DNA from: JBHIFB01 sp046760905
GTDB lineage: Bacteria; Gemmatimonadota; CAZMKB01
Direction: 5' to 3'
Assembly: GCA_046760905.1 (NCBI GenBank)
Contig: JBHIFB010000121.1
Coordinates: forward strand, 1 to 9,844
DNA: 9,844 nt
Shown here: positions 1-5,772 of the stretch, piece by piece
Position numbering within the stretch: the first letter of the stretch is position 1
Layout: the number at the start of each line of letters is the position of its first letter
Notes under the pieces: generated by a model
Databases searched by the model: none
Seen by the model: only the letters and a program-made list of their open reading frames with translations
Told to the model about the DNA's origin: nothing
Made by a program: the position numbers and the translations under genes

Positions 1-376
1 TGTGATTGAGCCTGGCATCGGAGAGGACGTTGTAGAGCGAGACCACCGCCCCGGCCTTCGGGTCTCTTGCACCGAACACCAGCTTCTCGATCCGTGCCTG
101 GATTATCGCTCCGCAGCACATGAGGCATGGTTCGAGGCTTACATACATCGTCGTATTATTTAAGTATCTCGAGCCCAGAGTGCTGGTGGCAGCTCCTATC
201 GCTATTATCTCAGCATGAGCCGTGGGATCATTTAATTGTTCGATGAGATTGTGCCCCCTCCCTATTACCTTCCCATCCATTATTATACAGGCACCTACCG
301 GCACCTCATCCAGCTCGAAAGCCTTTCTTGCTTCATCAAGAGCCACTCGCATCCAGTTATCGTCTGTAGCGTTCAT
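1..376 (-). CDS. tadA: tRNA-specific adenosine-34 deaminase TadA (partial, 3' end outside window)
   Basis: Converts adenosine 34 to inosine in the tRNA-Arg(ACG) anticodon so that one tRNA reads CGU, CGC and CGA; a cytoplasmic zinc enzyme. The 125 codons visible (start ATG at 376-374) contain the cytidine/deoxycytidylate deaminase-fold zinc site: HAE at residues 54-56 and PCLMC at 83-87, supplying one His and two Cys ligands plus the catalytic Glu. WMRVALDEA near residue 8 and GARDPKAGA at 102-110 match the usual TadA framework, and E. coli TadA has corresponding blocks. Full-length family members are about 150-160 residues, so roughly 30 residues lie beyond the left edge. No Shine-Dalgarno sequence precedes the chosen ATG; an internal Met at residue 9 would cut off the conserved W. 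The gene follows the tRNA-Arg(ACG) gene by 23 nt on the same strand and is probably co-transcribed with it. Identification is secure; function follows from the family. Confidence 0.95.
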   Translation of the reverse strand, partial: MNATDDNWMRVALDEARKAFELDEVPVGACIIMDGKVIGRGHNLIEQLNDPTAHAEIIAIGAATSTLGSRYLNNTTMYVSLEPCLMCCGAIIQARIEKLVFGARDPKAGAVVSLYNVLSDARLNH

Positions 377-385
377 AATATTGAC

Positions 386-405
386 AGGGCAATGAAAAAT
401 GCCCT
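386..405 (-). other. Hairpin overlapping tRNA 3' acceptor strand
   Basis: On the minus strand AGGGCA (405-400) is followed by an 8-nt loop and TGCCCT (391-386), a perfect 6-bp stem. The left arm is the 3' acceptor strand and discriminator of the tRNA, so this fold competes with the mature cloverleaf. No T-run follows on the coding strand, so it does not look like an intrinsic terminator. It lies 10-29 nt upstream of the tadA ATG. A role in processing or leader folding is speculation. Confidence 0.4.
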
Positions 406-471
406 CGGAGGGATTCGAACCCCCATAGCTGGTTCCGTAGACCAGAGCCTTATCCATTAGACGACGAGGGC
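400..471 (-). tRNA. tRNA-Arg (anticodon ACG)
   Basis: A 72-nt cloverleaf read on the minus strand. Acceptor stem GCCCTCG/CGAGGGC (7 bp, perfect) with discriminator A at position 400. D-stem GTCT/AGGC with loop AATGGATA. Anticodon stem CTGGT/ACCAG with loop CTACGGA, giving anticodon ACG after the invariant T33. Four-nt variable loop CTAT, and T-stem GGGGG/CCCTC with loop TTCGAAT. CCA is not encoded; the acceptor is followed by TTTTTC, so CCA must be added by nucleotidyltransferase. An ACG anticodon decodes Arg CGN codons once A34 is deaminated to inosine by TadA, whose gene lies immediately downstream. bioY lies upstream on the same strand. Confidence 0.97.
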
Positions 472-485
472 GTATTTCTCGTTTT

Positions 486-515
486 TTATTACGCTTCGCC
501 GCTTGCCCATCGCAA
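486..515 (-). promoter_or_regulatory. Candidate promoter for tRNA-Arg(ACG)-tadA
   Basis: On the minus strand, TTGCGA (515-510) and TAATAA (491-486) are separated by 18 bp. The predicted start near 479 would leave a leader of about 8 nt before the tRNA 5' end at 471, suiting RNase P trimming. This is a pattern match only; read-through from bioY is equally possible, because no clear terminator is visible between 472 and 544. Confidence 0.4.
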
Positions 516-544
516 CTGCATCAATCGGGGACTACTGCATGCAT

Positions 545-1117
545 TCAAATAAAGCGCCTGTTCAATTTCTGTATCGCAATAGCAGCGGCGATCGCTTTTG
601 CAATGTCCCAGGGAATGAACGGGATAACACCCATCGCGAACGCAGAACCTATGTCCCCAGCGGTGTAGAAAGTGAAATAGGAAAGTCCGAAAATGTGTAT
701 GACAGTCGTTGCTGCAAGTGCCTTGAGAATCCACATCCACAGGCTCCTATCTCTGCTTCTCCCCATTCCCATGAAGCCGGCGGCGAAGATAAATCCTATG
801 AGATATCCGAATGTCGGGGAAAGGGTGAAAGCACCACCCATGCTTAAACCGGCGAAAAAAGGGAGACCGCAGAGGCCCAGTCCCAAATAAAGAAGCTGCG
901 AGAGCGACCCGGCCATAACACCACCAATGCCGCCGGCCACAAGGACGAAGAAAGTCTGCATTGTGGCAGGAATGGGTGTGCCAGGTAGGTGGATGCGCAA
1001 CATTGCACCGAGTGTCGTCAGTAGAGCGAAGAGAGGAACAAGCCACACTTCTCTGCGAACATGCGGCAATGAGACGTGCCTCTCGGCGATGGATGAATGC
1101 TCATCTTCTCTGTTCAT
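545..1117 (-). CDS. bioY: Biotin transporter BioY (ECF S-component)
   Basis: A 190-residue integral membrane protein that binds and imports biotin, usually as the substrate-specific S-component of an ECF transporter. Family landmarks: TPIPATMQTFFVLVAG at residues 47-62 (BioY 'P-P-T-QT-FVLLAG' block), SQLLYLGLGLCGLPFFAG at 73-90, PTFGYLIGF at 101-109, and the C-terminal FIPWDIAKA near 167-175. Hydrophobic stretches fit the six membrane helices expected for BioY. The start is set at ATG 1117-1115 because GGAGG sits 5 nt upstream; a longer frame to a TTG at 1180 would run into the predicted -35 element. No bioM/bioN-like ATPase or T-component is in the window, so it works either alone or with a shared ECF module encoded elsewhere. 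The divergent neighbour is the Memo-AMMECR1 gene; tRNA-Arg and tadA follow downstream on the same strand. Confidence 0.93.
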   Translation of the reverse strand: MNREDEHSSIAERHVSLPHVRREVWLVPLFALLTTLGAMLRIHLPGTPIPATMQTFFVLVAGGIGGVMAGSLSQLLYLGLGLCGLPFFAGLSMGGAFTLSPTFGYLIGFIFAAGFMGMGRSRDRSLWMWILKALAATTVIHIFGLSYFTFYTAGDIGSAFAMGVIPFIPWDIAKAIAAAIAIQKLNRRFI

Positions 1118-1151
1118 CGATCCTCCAGGAGTAGTCTTTATTTTCGATAAA

Positions 1152-1180
1152 AAGATACACAGCTTAGCCTGAATCGTCAA
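1152..1180 (-). promoter_or_regulatory. Predicted sigma70-type promoter of bioY
   Basis: On the minus strand TTGACG (1180-1175), a 17-bp spacer, and TATCTT (1157-1152). The predicted start near 1145 gives a leader of about 28 nt before the bioY ATG at 1117, which itself has GGAGG. This supports the shorter bioY start. Pattern match only. Confidence 0.55.
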
Positions 1181-1194
1181 TATCTCCTGGCAAG

Positions 1195-1217
1195 TTGTAA
1201 ATGGACGGGATTGACAA
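1195..1217. repeat. 23-bp inverted repeat in the bioY/Memo divergent promoter region
   Basis: Arms TTGTAAAT and ATTGACAA (7 of 8 positions symmetrical) flank GGACGGG. It overlaps the -35 hexamer of the rightward promoter and lies 15 bp upstream of the bioY -35. The left arm resembles a BirA half-site (TTGTAAAC), but known BirA operators have about 14-16 bp between half-sites and this has 7. It is a candidate operator for an unidentified regulator. Confidence 0.35.
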
Positions 1218-1239
1218 CGAATCGGATATATTGTTTATT
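1211..1239 (+). promoter_or_regulatory. Predicted promoter of the Memo-AMMECR1 gene
   Basis: Consensus -35 TTGACA (1211-1216), a 17-bp spacer and a weak -10 TTTATT (1234-1239). A start near 1246 would leave about 23 nt of leader before the ATG at 1269 and would nearly exclude the earlier in-frame ATG at 1251. Confidence 0.5.
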
Positions 1240-1268
1240 AAGTAGAAGATATGAACCGGAGGCTAACG

Positions 1269-2732
1269 ATGAATGTCCAGAAGATCATAATCTCATGTCT
1301 CTTCATACTGATTTTCCCCGTCACGATGTCATCCGGTGAGAGGATCCGGATGCCTGTGTTTGCTGGCACCTGGTATCCCAAAGATGAGACCGAGCTCACC
1401 GCTACTTTGAAAAGTTACATAGAGGATGCAAAGGTTGAGTCGGTGGGCGGCGAGGTGATAGGGCTCATATGCCCTCATGCCGGGTACATATATTCCGGTA
1501 AGGTGGCGGCTCATGCATATCGTACCCTGAAAGGAAAGAGCTACGATGTTGTAGTCCTGGTGGGCCCGAGTCACCGCTACCCGTTCAAAGGTGCATCCGT
1601 CTATTCGCAAGGATCATGGGTTTCTCCGCTGGGTGTCCTGAAAATTGAAGAGTCGGTTGCGAAATCTATACTCGATCACGACGAGACGATCAGAGACATC
1701 GAGGCGGCCCACGTGAAAGAACATTCACTCGAACTTCAGCTTCCTTTCATCATCGAAATGCTGGGGCAGGTCCCAATCGTTCCAATTGTCATGGGGGAAC
1801 AGGATCTTGAAAACGTAAGGATAGTCGCAGAGGCCATAGCATCTACTCTCAGGGGCAAAAAAGGTCTCATCATCGCCAGTTCCGATCTCTCCCATTATCA
1901 TGATGGTGCCACTGCAGATAAAATGGATGCCAGACTCATCGACTTTGTGAAAGCGATGGATACGAAAGGCCTCATGGATGAACTCAGGAAAGGCTCGATC
2001 GAAGCCTGCGGAGGAGGACCAATTGCTGTGGCACTCATGGCCTCCAGGGAGCTTGGTGCTGACAGGGTAAAGATCCTCAAACATACCAACTCAGGGGATG
2101 TGACGAATGATTACGGAAGTGTCGTGGGATATCTCGCGGCAGTCCTCTACAGGAGTGAGAGAAACAAGGAGGGTAACTCTCCGGGCTGGCAGGGTTCTGT
2201 TATAAACTCAGATGATCAGGAGTATTTGCACGAAATCGTACGCGAAACCATACGCGCTGCATTGGAAGGAACGGAGCCTTTATATGAAAAGAGGGAGTCG
2301 AAGGCACTGCATGAGAGGAGAGGAGCTTTCGTGACTCTCAAGATCGATGGCAAATTGAGGGGGTGCATGGGCCAGCTCGTACCAGCGGGAAGCTTAATCG
2401 AGGTAGTAAAGGCGATGGCCATTGCGGCCGCCTTCAAAGATCCTAGGTTTCGCCCCGTCACTAAGGAGGAGTTCGAATTACTTGAAATAGAGATATCGGT
2501 TCTAACTCCTCTGGAGCTAATCCACGATCCAAATAATGTGAAGGTTGGGACTCACGGCATATACATACGGAAAGGATTCAACTCTGGTGTCCTTCTCCCG
2601 CAGGTAGCAACTGAGCAGGGATGGAATAGAGTGGAATTCCTGGATGCGACATGCCGCAAAGCCGGACTGCCTGAGGGCACCTGGAGAGAAGAGGGCACGG
2701 AAATCTATACTTTCAGCGCACAGGTTTTTTAG
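1269..2732 (+). CDS. Exported Memo-AMMECR1 fusion protein (AmmeMemoRadiSam proteins B and A)
   Basis: A 487-residue two-domain protein of unknown biochemical role. Residues 1-24 look like a Sec signal peptide: MNVQKIIISC, a hydrophobic core to about Met20, then SSG. Residues about 28-294 are a Memo domain, with the fold of non-haem-iron LigB-type dioxygenases. Landmarks are CPHAGYIYSG (His70), GPSHRYPF (His102), EHSLELQLPF, SSDLSHYHDG and ACGGGP (Cys247); the two His and Cys match the metal ligands described in human MEMO1. Residues about 318-487 are an AMMECR1 domain with LRGCMGQL and GVLLPQVATEQGW. The start at 1269 is preferred over ATG 1251 because GGAGG (1258-1262) lies 6 nt before it. 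The usual radical-SAM partner is not in the window. The gene is divergent from bioY, and its 3' end overlaps the flavodiiron gene tail to tail by 20 bp. Domain calls are firm; export is inferred. Confidence 0.9.
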   Translation: MNVQKIIISCLFILIFPVTMSSGERIRMPVFAGTWYPKDETELTATLKSYIEDAKVESVGGEVIGLICPHAGYIYSGKVAAHAYRTLKGKSYDVVVLVGPSHRYPFKGASVYSQGSWVSPLGVLKIEESVAKSILDHDETIRDIEAAHVKEHSLELQLPFIIEMLGQVPIVPIVMGEQDLENVRIVAEAIASTLRGKKGLIIASSDLSHYHDGATADKMDARLIDFVKAMDTKGLMDELRKGSIEACGGGPIAVALMASRELGADRVKILKHTNSGDVTNDYGSVVGYLAAVLYRSERNKEGNSPGWQGSVINSDDQEYLHEIVRETIRAALEGTEPLYEKRESKALHERRGAFVTLKIDGKLRGCMGQLVPAGSLIEVVKAMAIAAAFKDPRFRPVTKEEFELLEIEISVLTPLELIHDPNNVKVGTHGIYIRKGFNSGVLLPQVATEQGWNRVEFLDATCRKAGLPEGTWREEGTEIYTFSAQVF

Positions 2733-3924
2733 AACTCAGATATTGTTTAACGATGTGTGCGAAATCACGCCCGAACCTGGATGCGGCCTTGATATCGGCA
2801 TCATTCGGCACGAGTCTCACCTTCAGAGGTTCCAGCTCGACTTTGAATCTAAGATGTCTCAAAACATCATCTGCTATCTTGATTCCCGCCGCGTTCCACC
2901 CATAGGAACCGAATACAGCTGCAGGTTTTCCGCCCTTGCTCACGATTGACAGCTGTTTGAAGAGGTCCCATATATGGAAGATCGGACTGCCAGCCATCGT
3001 TGGTGTTCCGAGTACTATCCCGCAGGCATCCTCCGCTTTATCTTTTATTCTTTCGGTAAGCCCGTATGATATGTCCTCTGAGTGGACGCTGAGTCCTTCC
3101 TCGGTGAGCCCTCCGGCTATTCCCTCTGCGAGCCGTGCGGTGTTCCTGTAGAAACTCGCATAAACCAGGAGTACCGTGGGGTCTTCGAAATGGCTCTCTC
3201 TAGTGCTCCAGTGCCTATATCTGTCGATTACACGATCTGGGTTTCTCTTTCTGAAAGGACCGTGCGAAGGGCAGAGAATCCGTACATCGAGGTCTTTTAT
3301 TTTCTCCACTGCTTCTGCAACATATTCCCTGAAGGGACGCATTATTAGGTCGTAGTAGTACCAGAGGTTATAATCAGGTTCTTCGACCCTCTCCTCATGA
3401 AGCTCGCAGTAATGGAAACCGAATGCATCGCAGGTGAAGAGTATATTGTCAGGAACCAAATACTCGATCATGGTGTCCGGCCAGTGGAGGAATGGAGTCT
3501 TGTAAAACCGTAAGCTTCTTTCTCCGAGTGATACTTCCGTATCATCGGATACCGTGCGATGTGGGATGTCTCTATTGAGAGTCTCCTTAAGAAAAGGAAG
3601 GGCATTCTTAGAAACAATGACTTCGGCCTTTGTGGCCGTTTCGAGAAGCTTGTTCAGGGTTCCAGTGTGATCCTGTTCGAAGTGGTTAATCACGATGTAA
3701 TCTATATCCGTAGGATCGATGACCTCTGAGATGTTCTGCTTGAATTGATCATAAAAACCAGATTTCACAGCATCGATGAGCGTGATCTTCTCATCGATAA
3801 TGAGATAGGAGTTATAGCTGGTTCCCTTCTTCAGAGGCATCACCAGATCAAAAGCTCTTAGATAGGGATCTAGAGCACCTACCCAATAAACCCCTGATGA
3901 AATTTCTACTGGCTCGCCATCCAT
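2713..3924 (-). CDS. Flavodiiron protein (rubredoxin:oxygen / NO reductase)
   Basis: A 403-residue cytoplasmic enzyme reducing O2 to water and/or NO to N2O with electrons from rubredoxin; it protects anaerobes from oxygen or nitrosative stress. The N-terminal metallo-beta-lactamase-like domain (about 1-245) carries the complete diiron set: HFEQDH (His81, Glu83, Asp85), His147 in FLHWPD, Asp166 in FTCDAFGFH and His221 in CPSHGPF. The C-terminal flavodoxin domain (about 250-398) has an FMN phosphate-loop sequence, YASFYRNTARLAE, at 255-267. No extra rubredoxin or flavin-reductase domain follows, so it is a class A enzyme. Start ATG 3924-3922 is 13 nt after the rubredoxin stop; no strong Shine-Dalgarno is visible, so translational coupling is likely. 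A longer frame to 4008 would overlap rubredoxin and is rejected. Whether O2 or NO is preferred cannot be read from the sequence. Confidence 0.96.
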   Translation of the reverse strand: MDGEPVEISSGVYWVGALDPYLRAFDLVMPLKKGTSYNSYLIIDEKITLIDAVKSGFYDQFKQNISEVIDPTDIDYIVINHFEQDHTGTLNKLLETATKAEVIVSKNALPFLKETLNRDIPHRTVSDDTEVSLGERSLRFYKTPFLHWPDTMIEYLVPDNILFTCDAFGFHYCELHEERVEEPDYNLWYYYDLIMRPFREYVAEAVEKIKDLDVRILCPSHGPFRKRNPDRVIDRYRHWSTRESHFEDPTVLLVYASFYRNTARLAEGIAGGLTEEGLSVHSEDISYGLTERIKDKAEDACGIVLGTPTMAGSPIFHIWDLFKQLSIVSKGGKPAAVFGSYGWNAAGIKIADDVLRHLRFKVELEPLKVRLVPNDADIKAASRFGRDFAHIVKQYLSSKKPVR

Positions 3925-3937
3925 CGCAATTGACCGA

Positions 3938-4096
3938 TCAGACTGCCTCGAACATCGTCTTATCTGCCCCGCATATAGGGCAGAACCATTCGTCCGGAAT
4001 GTCCTCAAACGCCGTTCCCGTAGCTACGTCGTTCTCAGGATCCCCGATTGCGGGATCGTACTCGTAATCGCAGACAATACACCTGTATTTCTGCAC
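3938..4096 (-). CDS. Rubredoxin
   Basis: A 52-residue iron protein, the one-electron carrier that normally feeds flavodiiron proteins. Two iron-binding knuckles are present: CIVC at residues 6-9 and CPIC at 39-42, with the rubredoxin core YDPAIGDPEN and the aromatic/acidic IPDEWFCPICGADKTMFE. The first knuckle ends in Asp (CIVCDY) instead of the commoner Gly. It starts at GTG 4096-4094, preceded by GGGGG with a 7-nt gap (AATCTCA). It is the first gene of a two-gene operon, 13 nt before the flavodiiron protein. Typical rubredoxins have 50-55 residues, so this is complete. Confidence 0.96.
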   Translation of the reverse strand: MQKYRCIVCDYEYDPAIGDPENDVATGTAFEDIPDEWFCPICGADKTMFEAV

Positions 4097-4143
4097 TGAG
4101 ATTCCCCCAAAGTGGTTTTTCGGAATATCTTTTGAGTGAGAAT

Positions 4144-4172
4144 AAAATATAGACAGTGAAGCAGGAATTCAA
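4144..4172 (-). promoter_or_regulatory. Predicted promoter of the rubredoxin-flavodiiron operon
   Basis: On the minus strand TTGAAT (4172-4167), a 17-bp spacer, then TATTTT (4149-4144). The predicted start near 4137 leaves about 40 nt of leader before the GTG at 4096. Pattern match only. Confidence 0.45.
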
Positions 4173-4186
4173 GTTTTTTATTGGTC

Positions 4187-4202
4187 AGTCACACGGTTGA
4201 CT
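4187..4202. repeat. Short inverted repeat in the rubredoxin/ClpX-like divergent region
   Basis: AGTCA-CACGGT-TGACT, five-base perfect arms with a 6-bp centre, lying over the rightward -35 hexamer and 15 bp upstream of the leftward -35. The position suits an operator that could affect both genes, but the arms are short and no regulator family was recognised. Confidence 0.25.
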
Positions 4203-4226
4203 ATCCCATATGTCTATTTATATTTT
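4197..4226 (+). promoter_or_regulatory. Predicted promoter of the ClpX-like gene
   Basis: TTGACT (4197-4202), an 18-bp spacer and TATTTT (4221-4226), immediately followed by an exact TATAAT at 4226-4231 that is too far (23 bp) from this -35. Either could serve as the -10. The gene's ribosome binding site GAGGTGA is at 4254-4260, 6 nt before the ATG. Confidence 0.5.
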
Positions 4227-4266
4227 ATAATTTGAGACGTGATAATTTTTCGCGAGGTGATTATAA

Positions 4267-5772
4267 ATGAGTAAAGACGACAAAGGGATGGATTTCTCAG
4301 AGTTTCCCAAGGAGATCAGCCACTTCTTCTCGAGAGCCATGAAGCCGGAGAAGACGGAGCAGCCTGAACACGTGCCGCCTCAGGGTGAGCTGAGAGAGGA
4401 ACCAAGACTCGAAACGATACGCTTCGATATGAAGCCAGAAGAGCTTCTGGACTACTTGGATCAATATGTCATCAGGCAGGATGAGGCAAAAGCAATACTC
4501 GCCACGAAGGTTTGTACTCACTTCAACAGAGTGAAGCTTGATAAGAGAAAGGATACTCCGGTCGGTATCGTCAAGAACAACATAATCATGATGGGACCGA
4601 CTGGCGTGGGCAAGACGTATATCGTTCGCCTGATCGCAAGTAAACTCGGCGTGCCGTTCGTGAAAGCAGATGCGACAAAATTTAGCGAGACAGGATATGT
4701 CGGTGGAGATGTGGAGGATCTCGTGAGAGACCTGGTACGCCAGGCCGGTGGGAATGTAGAGGTCGCACAATATGGTATCATCTACGTCGATGAGATCGAC
4801 AAGATAGCCTCGGTTGGGAAAACGCATGGTCCTGATGTATCGAGGAGCGGAGTACAGCGTAACCTTCTTAAGCTTCTCGAGGAAACCGAGGTGGATTTAA
4901 AAAACCCATTCGATCTGGCCTCACAAATGGAGCGACTATTCGAGGTACAACGCACCGGAAAGGCAGGCAAGAACAAGATAAACACCAAGAACATTCTCTT
5001 CATTGTGAGTGGGGCTTTTTACGGGCTCGAGGATATCATACTGAGAAGGCTGAAGCGGCACGACATAGGGTTTCATTCCCCAAGGGGCAGAGCCGATGAA
5101 CTCGAGCGGACGGACATTCTAAAGCTTGGGAGAGCCGATGACCTCATAGAATATGGCTTCGAGTCGGAATTCATCGGGAGGCTTCCGGTCACGGCCGTGC
5201 TCCACAACCTGAGTGAGGATGACTTGTATGAAATCCTGTGCAATCCGAACAGCACAATCATCAATTCGAAAAAGAGGGATTTCGAGGCCTACGGGATTCG
5301 AATCACCTTTGAGGATGAGGCGTTGCGGCTTCTGGCTAAGATGGCTCATGAGGAAAGAACCGGAGCGAGGGGATTGATAAGTGCACTCGAGAAGGTCCTT
5401 TTGAAATTCGAGACTAAGCTTCCCTCAACAAACGTCAAGGAGTTCAAGGTCACGAAAGATGTGGTAGAGAATCCTCAGAAAGTGCTCGATTCGATGCTCT
5501 TCGAGGATGCAATAAAAGGTTTTCAAGACAAGTTCAAAAAGGAGCACGGTATCCGGATCACATTCACCTCTGATGCCATGGAAGAGATCAGAAGACAGGC
5601 AGTCGAGGCGAAAGTGAGAGCCGATTTCCTGTGCGAAGGACTATTCAAGGATTACGGACTCGGCCTCAAGCTCGTGGACACAGAGAAGTTCACGGTCAAC
5701 GATGAGGTTGTCAGCAATCCCAAGGAGTACCTTGACAGACTCATCCAGCAACACTACAAAAAACAGAAATGA
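4267..5772 (+). CDS. ClpX-like AAA+ unfoldase without zinc domain and with duplicated C-terminal domain
   Basis: A 501-residue ATP-driven protein unfoldase related to ClpX. ATPase parts are intact: Walker A GPTGVGKT (110-117), pore loop 1 GYVG (143-146), Walker B IIYVDEID (171-178), sensor 1 in ILFIVSGAF (243-251), Arg finger EFIGRLP (301-307) and sensor 2 GARGL (366-370). An IGF tripeptide (267-269) lies where ClpX has its ClpP-docking loop. Differences from ClpX: residues 1-55 are charged and cysteine-free in place of the four-Cys zinc-binding domain; the RKH-loop region is replaced by a Lys/Arg-rich insert (about 207-241); and after the normal small domain (about 342-410) there is a second copy (about 427-493). 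Both copies start GIRITF and end with VV.NP...LD, but the second has lost GARGL. No clpP is nearby. An overlapping HAD gene follows. HslU was considered, but YVIRQ, GYVG and IGF fit ClpX better. Confidence 0.88.
   Translation: MSKDDKGMDFSEFPKEISHFFSRAMKPEKTEQPEHVPPQGELREEPRLETIRFDMKPEELLDYLDQYVIRQDEAKAILATKVCTHFNRVKLDKRKDTPVGIVKNNIIMMGPTGVGKTYIVRLIASKLGVPFVKADATKFSETGYVGGDVEDLVRDLVRQAGGNVEVAQYGIIYVDEIDKIASVGKTHGPDVSRSGVQRNLLKLLEETEVDLKNPFDLASQMERLFEVQRTGKAGKNKINTKNILFIVSGAFYGLEDIILRRLKRHDIGFHSPRGRADELERTDILKLGRADDLIEYGFESEFIGRLPVTAVLHNLSEDDLYEILCNPNSTIINSKKRDFEAYGIRITFEDEALRLLAKMAHEERTGARGLISALEKVLLKFETKLPSTNVKEFKVTKDVVENPQKVLDSMLFEDAIKGFQDKFKKEHGIRITFTSDAMEEIRRQAVEAKVRADFLCEGLFKDYGLGLKLVDTEKFTVNDEVVSNPKEYLDRLIQQHYKKQK

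Noticed and set aside
386..405. Intrinsic terminator after the tRNA
   Set aside because: The hairpin is not followed by a T-run on the transcribed strand, and its T's fall in the loop.
545..1180. Longer bioY frame starting at TTG 1180
   Set aside because: It would place the coding start inside the predicted -35 element, and the ATG at 1117 has a properly spaced GGAGG.
1195..1240. BirA biotin operator upstream of bioY
   Set aside because: Only one half-site resembles TTGTAAAC; the partner arm is 7 bp away in place of about 14-16, so it is not claimed as BirA.
2713..4008. Longer flavodiiron frame starting at 4008
   Set aside because: The first 28 residues overlap the rubredoxin gene and show no family similarity; homology begins right after the ATG at 3924.
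4297..4827. 176-residue minus-strand open frame inside the ClpX-like gene
   Set aside because: It is opposite a clearly conserved AAA+ sequence and has no ribosome binding site or recognisable domain, so it is a shadow frame.
4267..5772. HslU identity for the AAA+ gene
   Set aside because: ClpX-type YVIRQ, pore, IGF and sensor-2 sequences fit better, and neither an HslU intermediate domain nor an adjacent hslV is seen.
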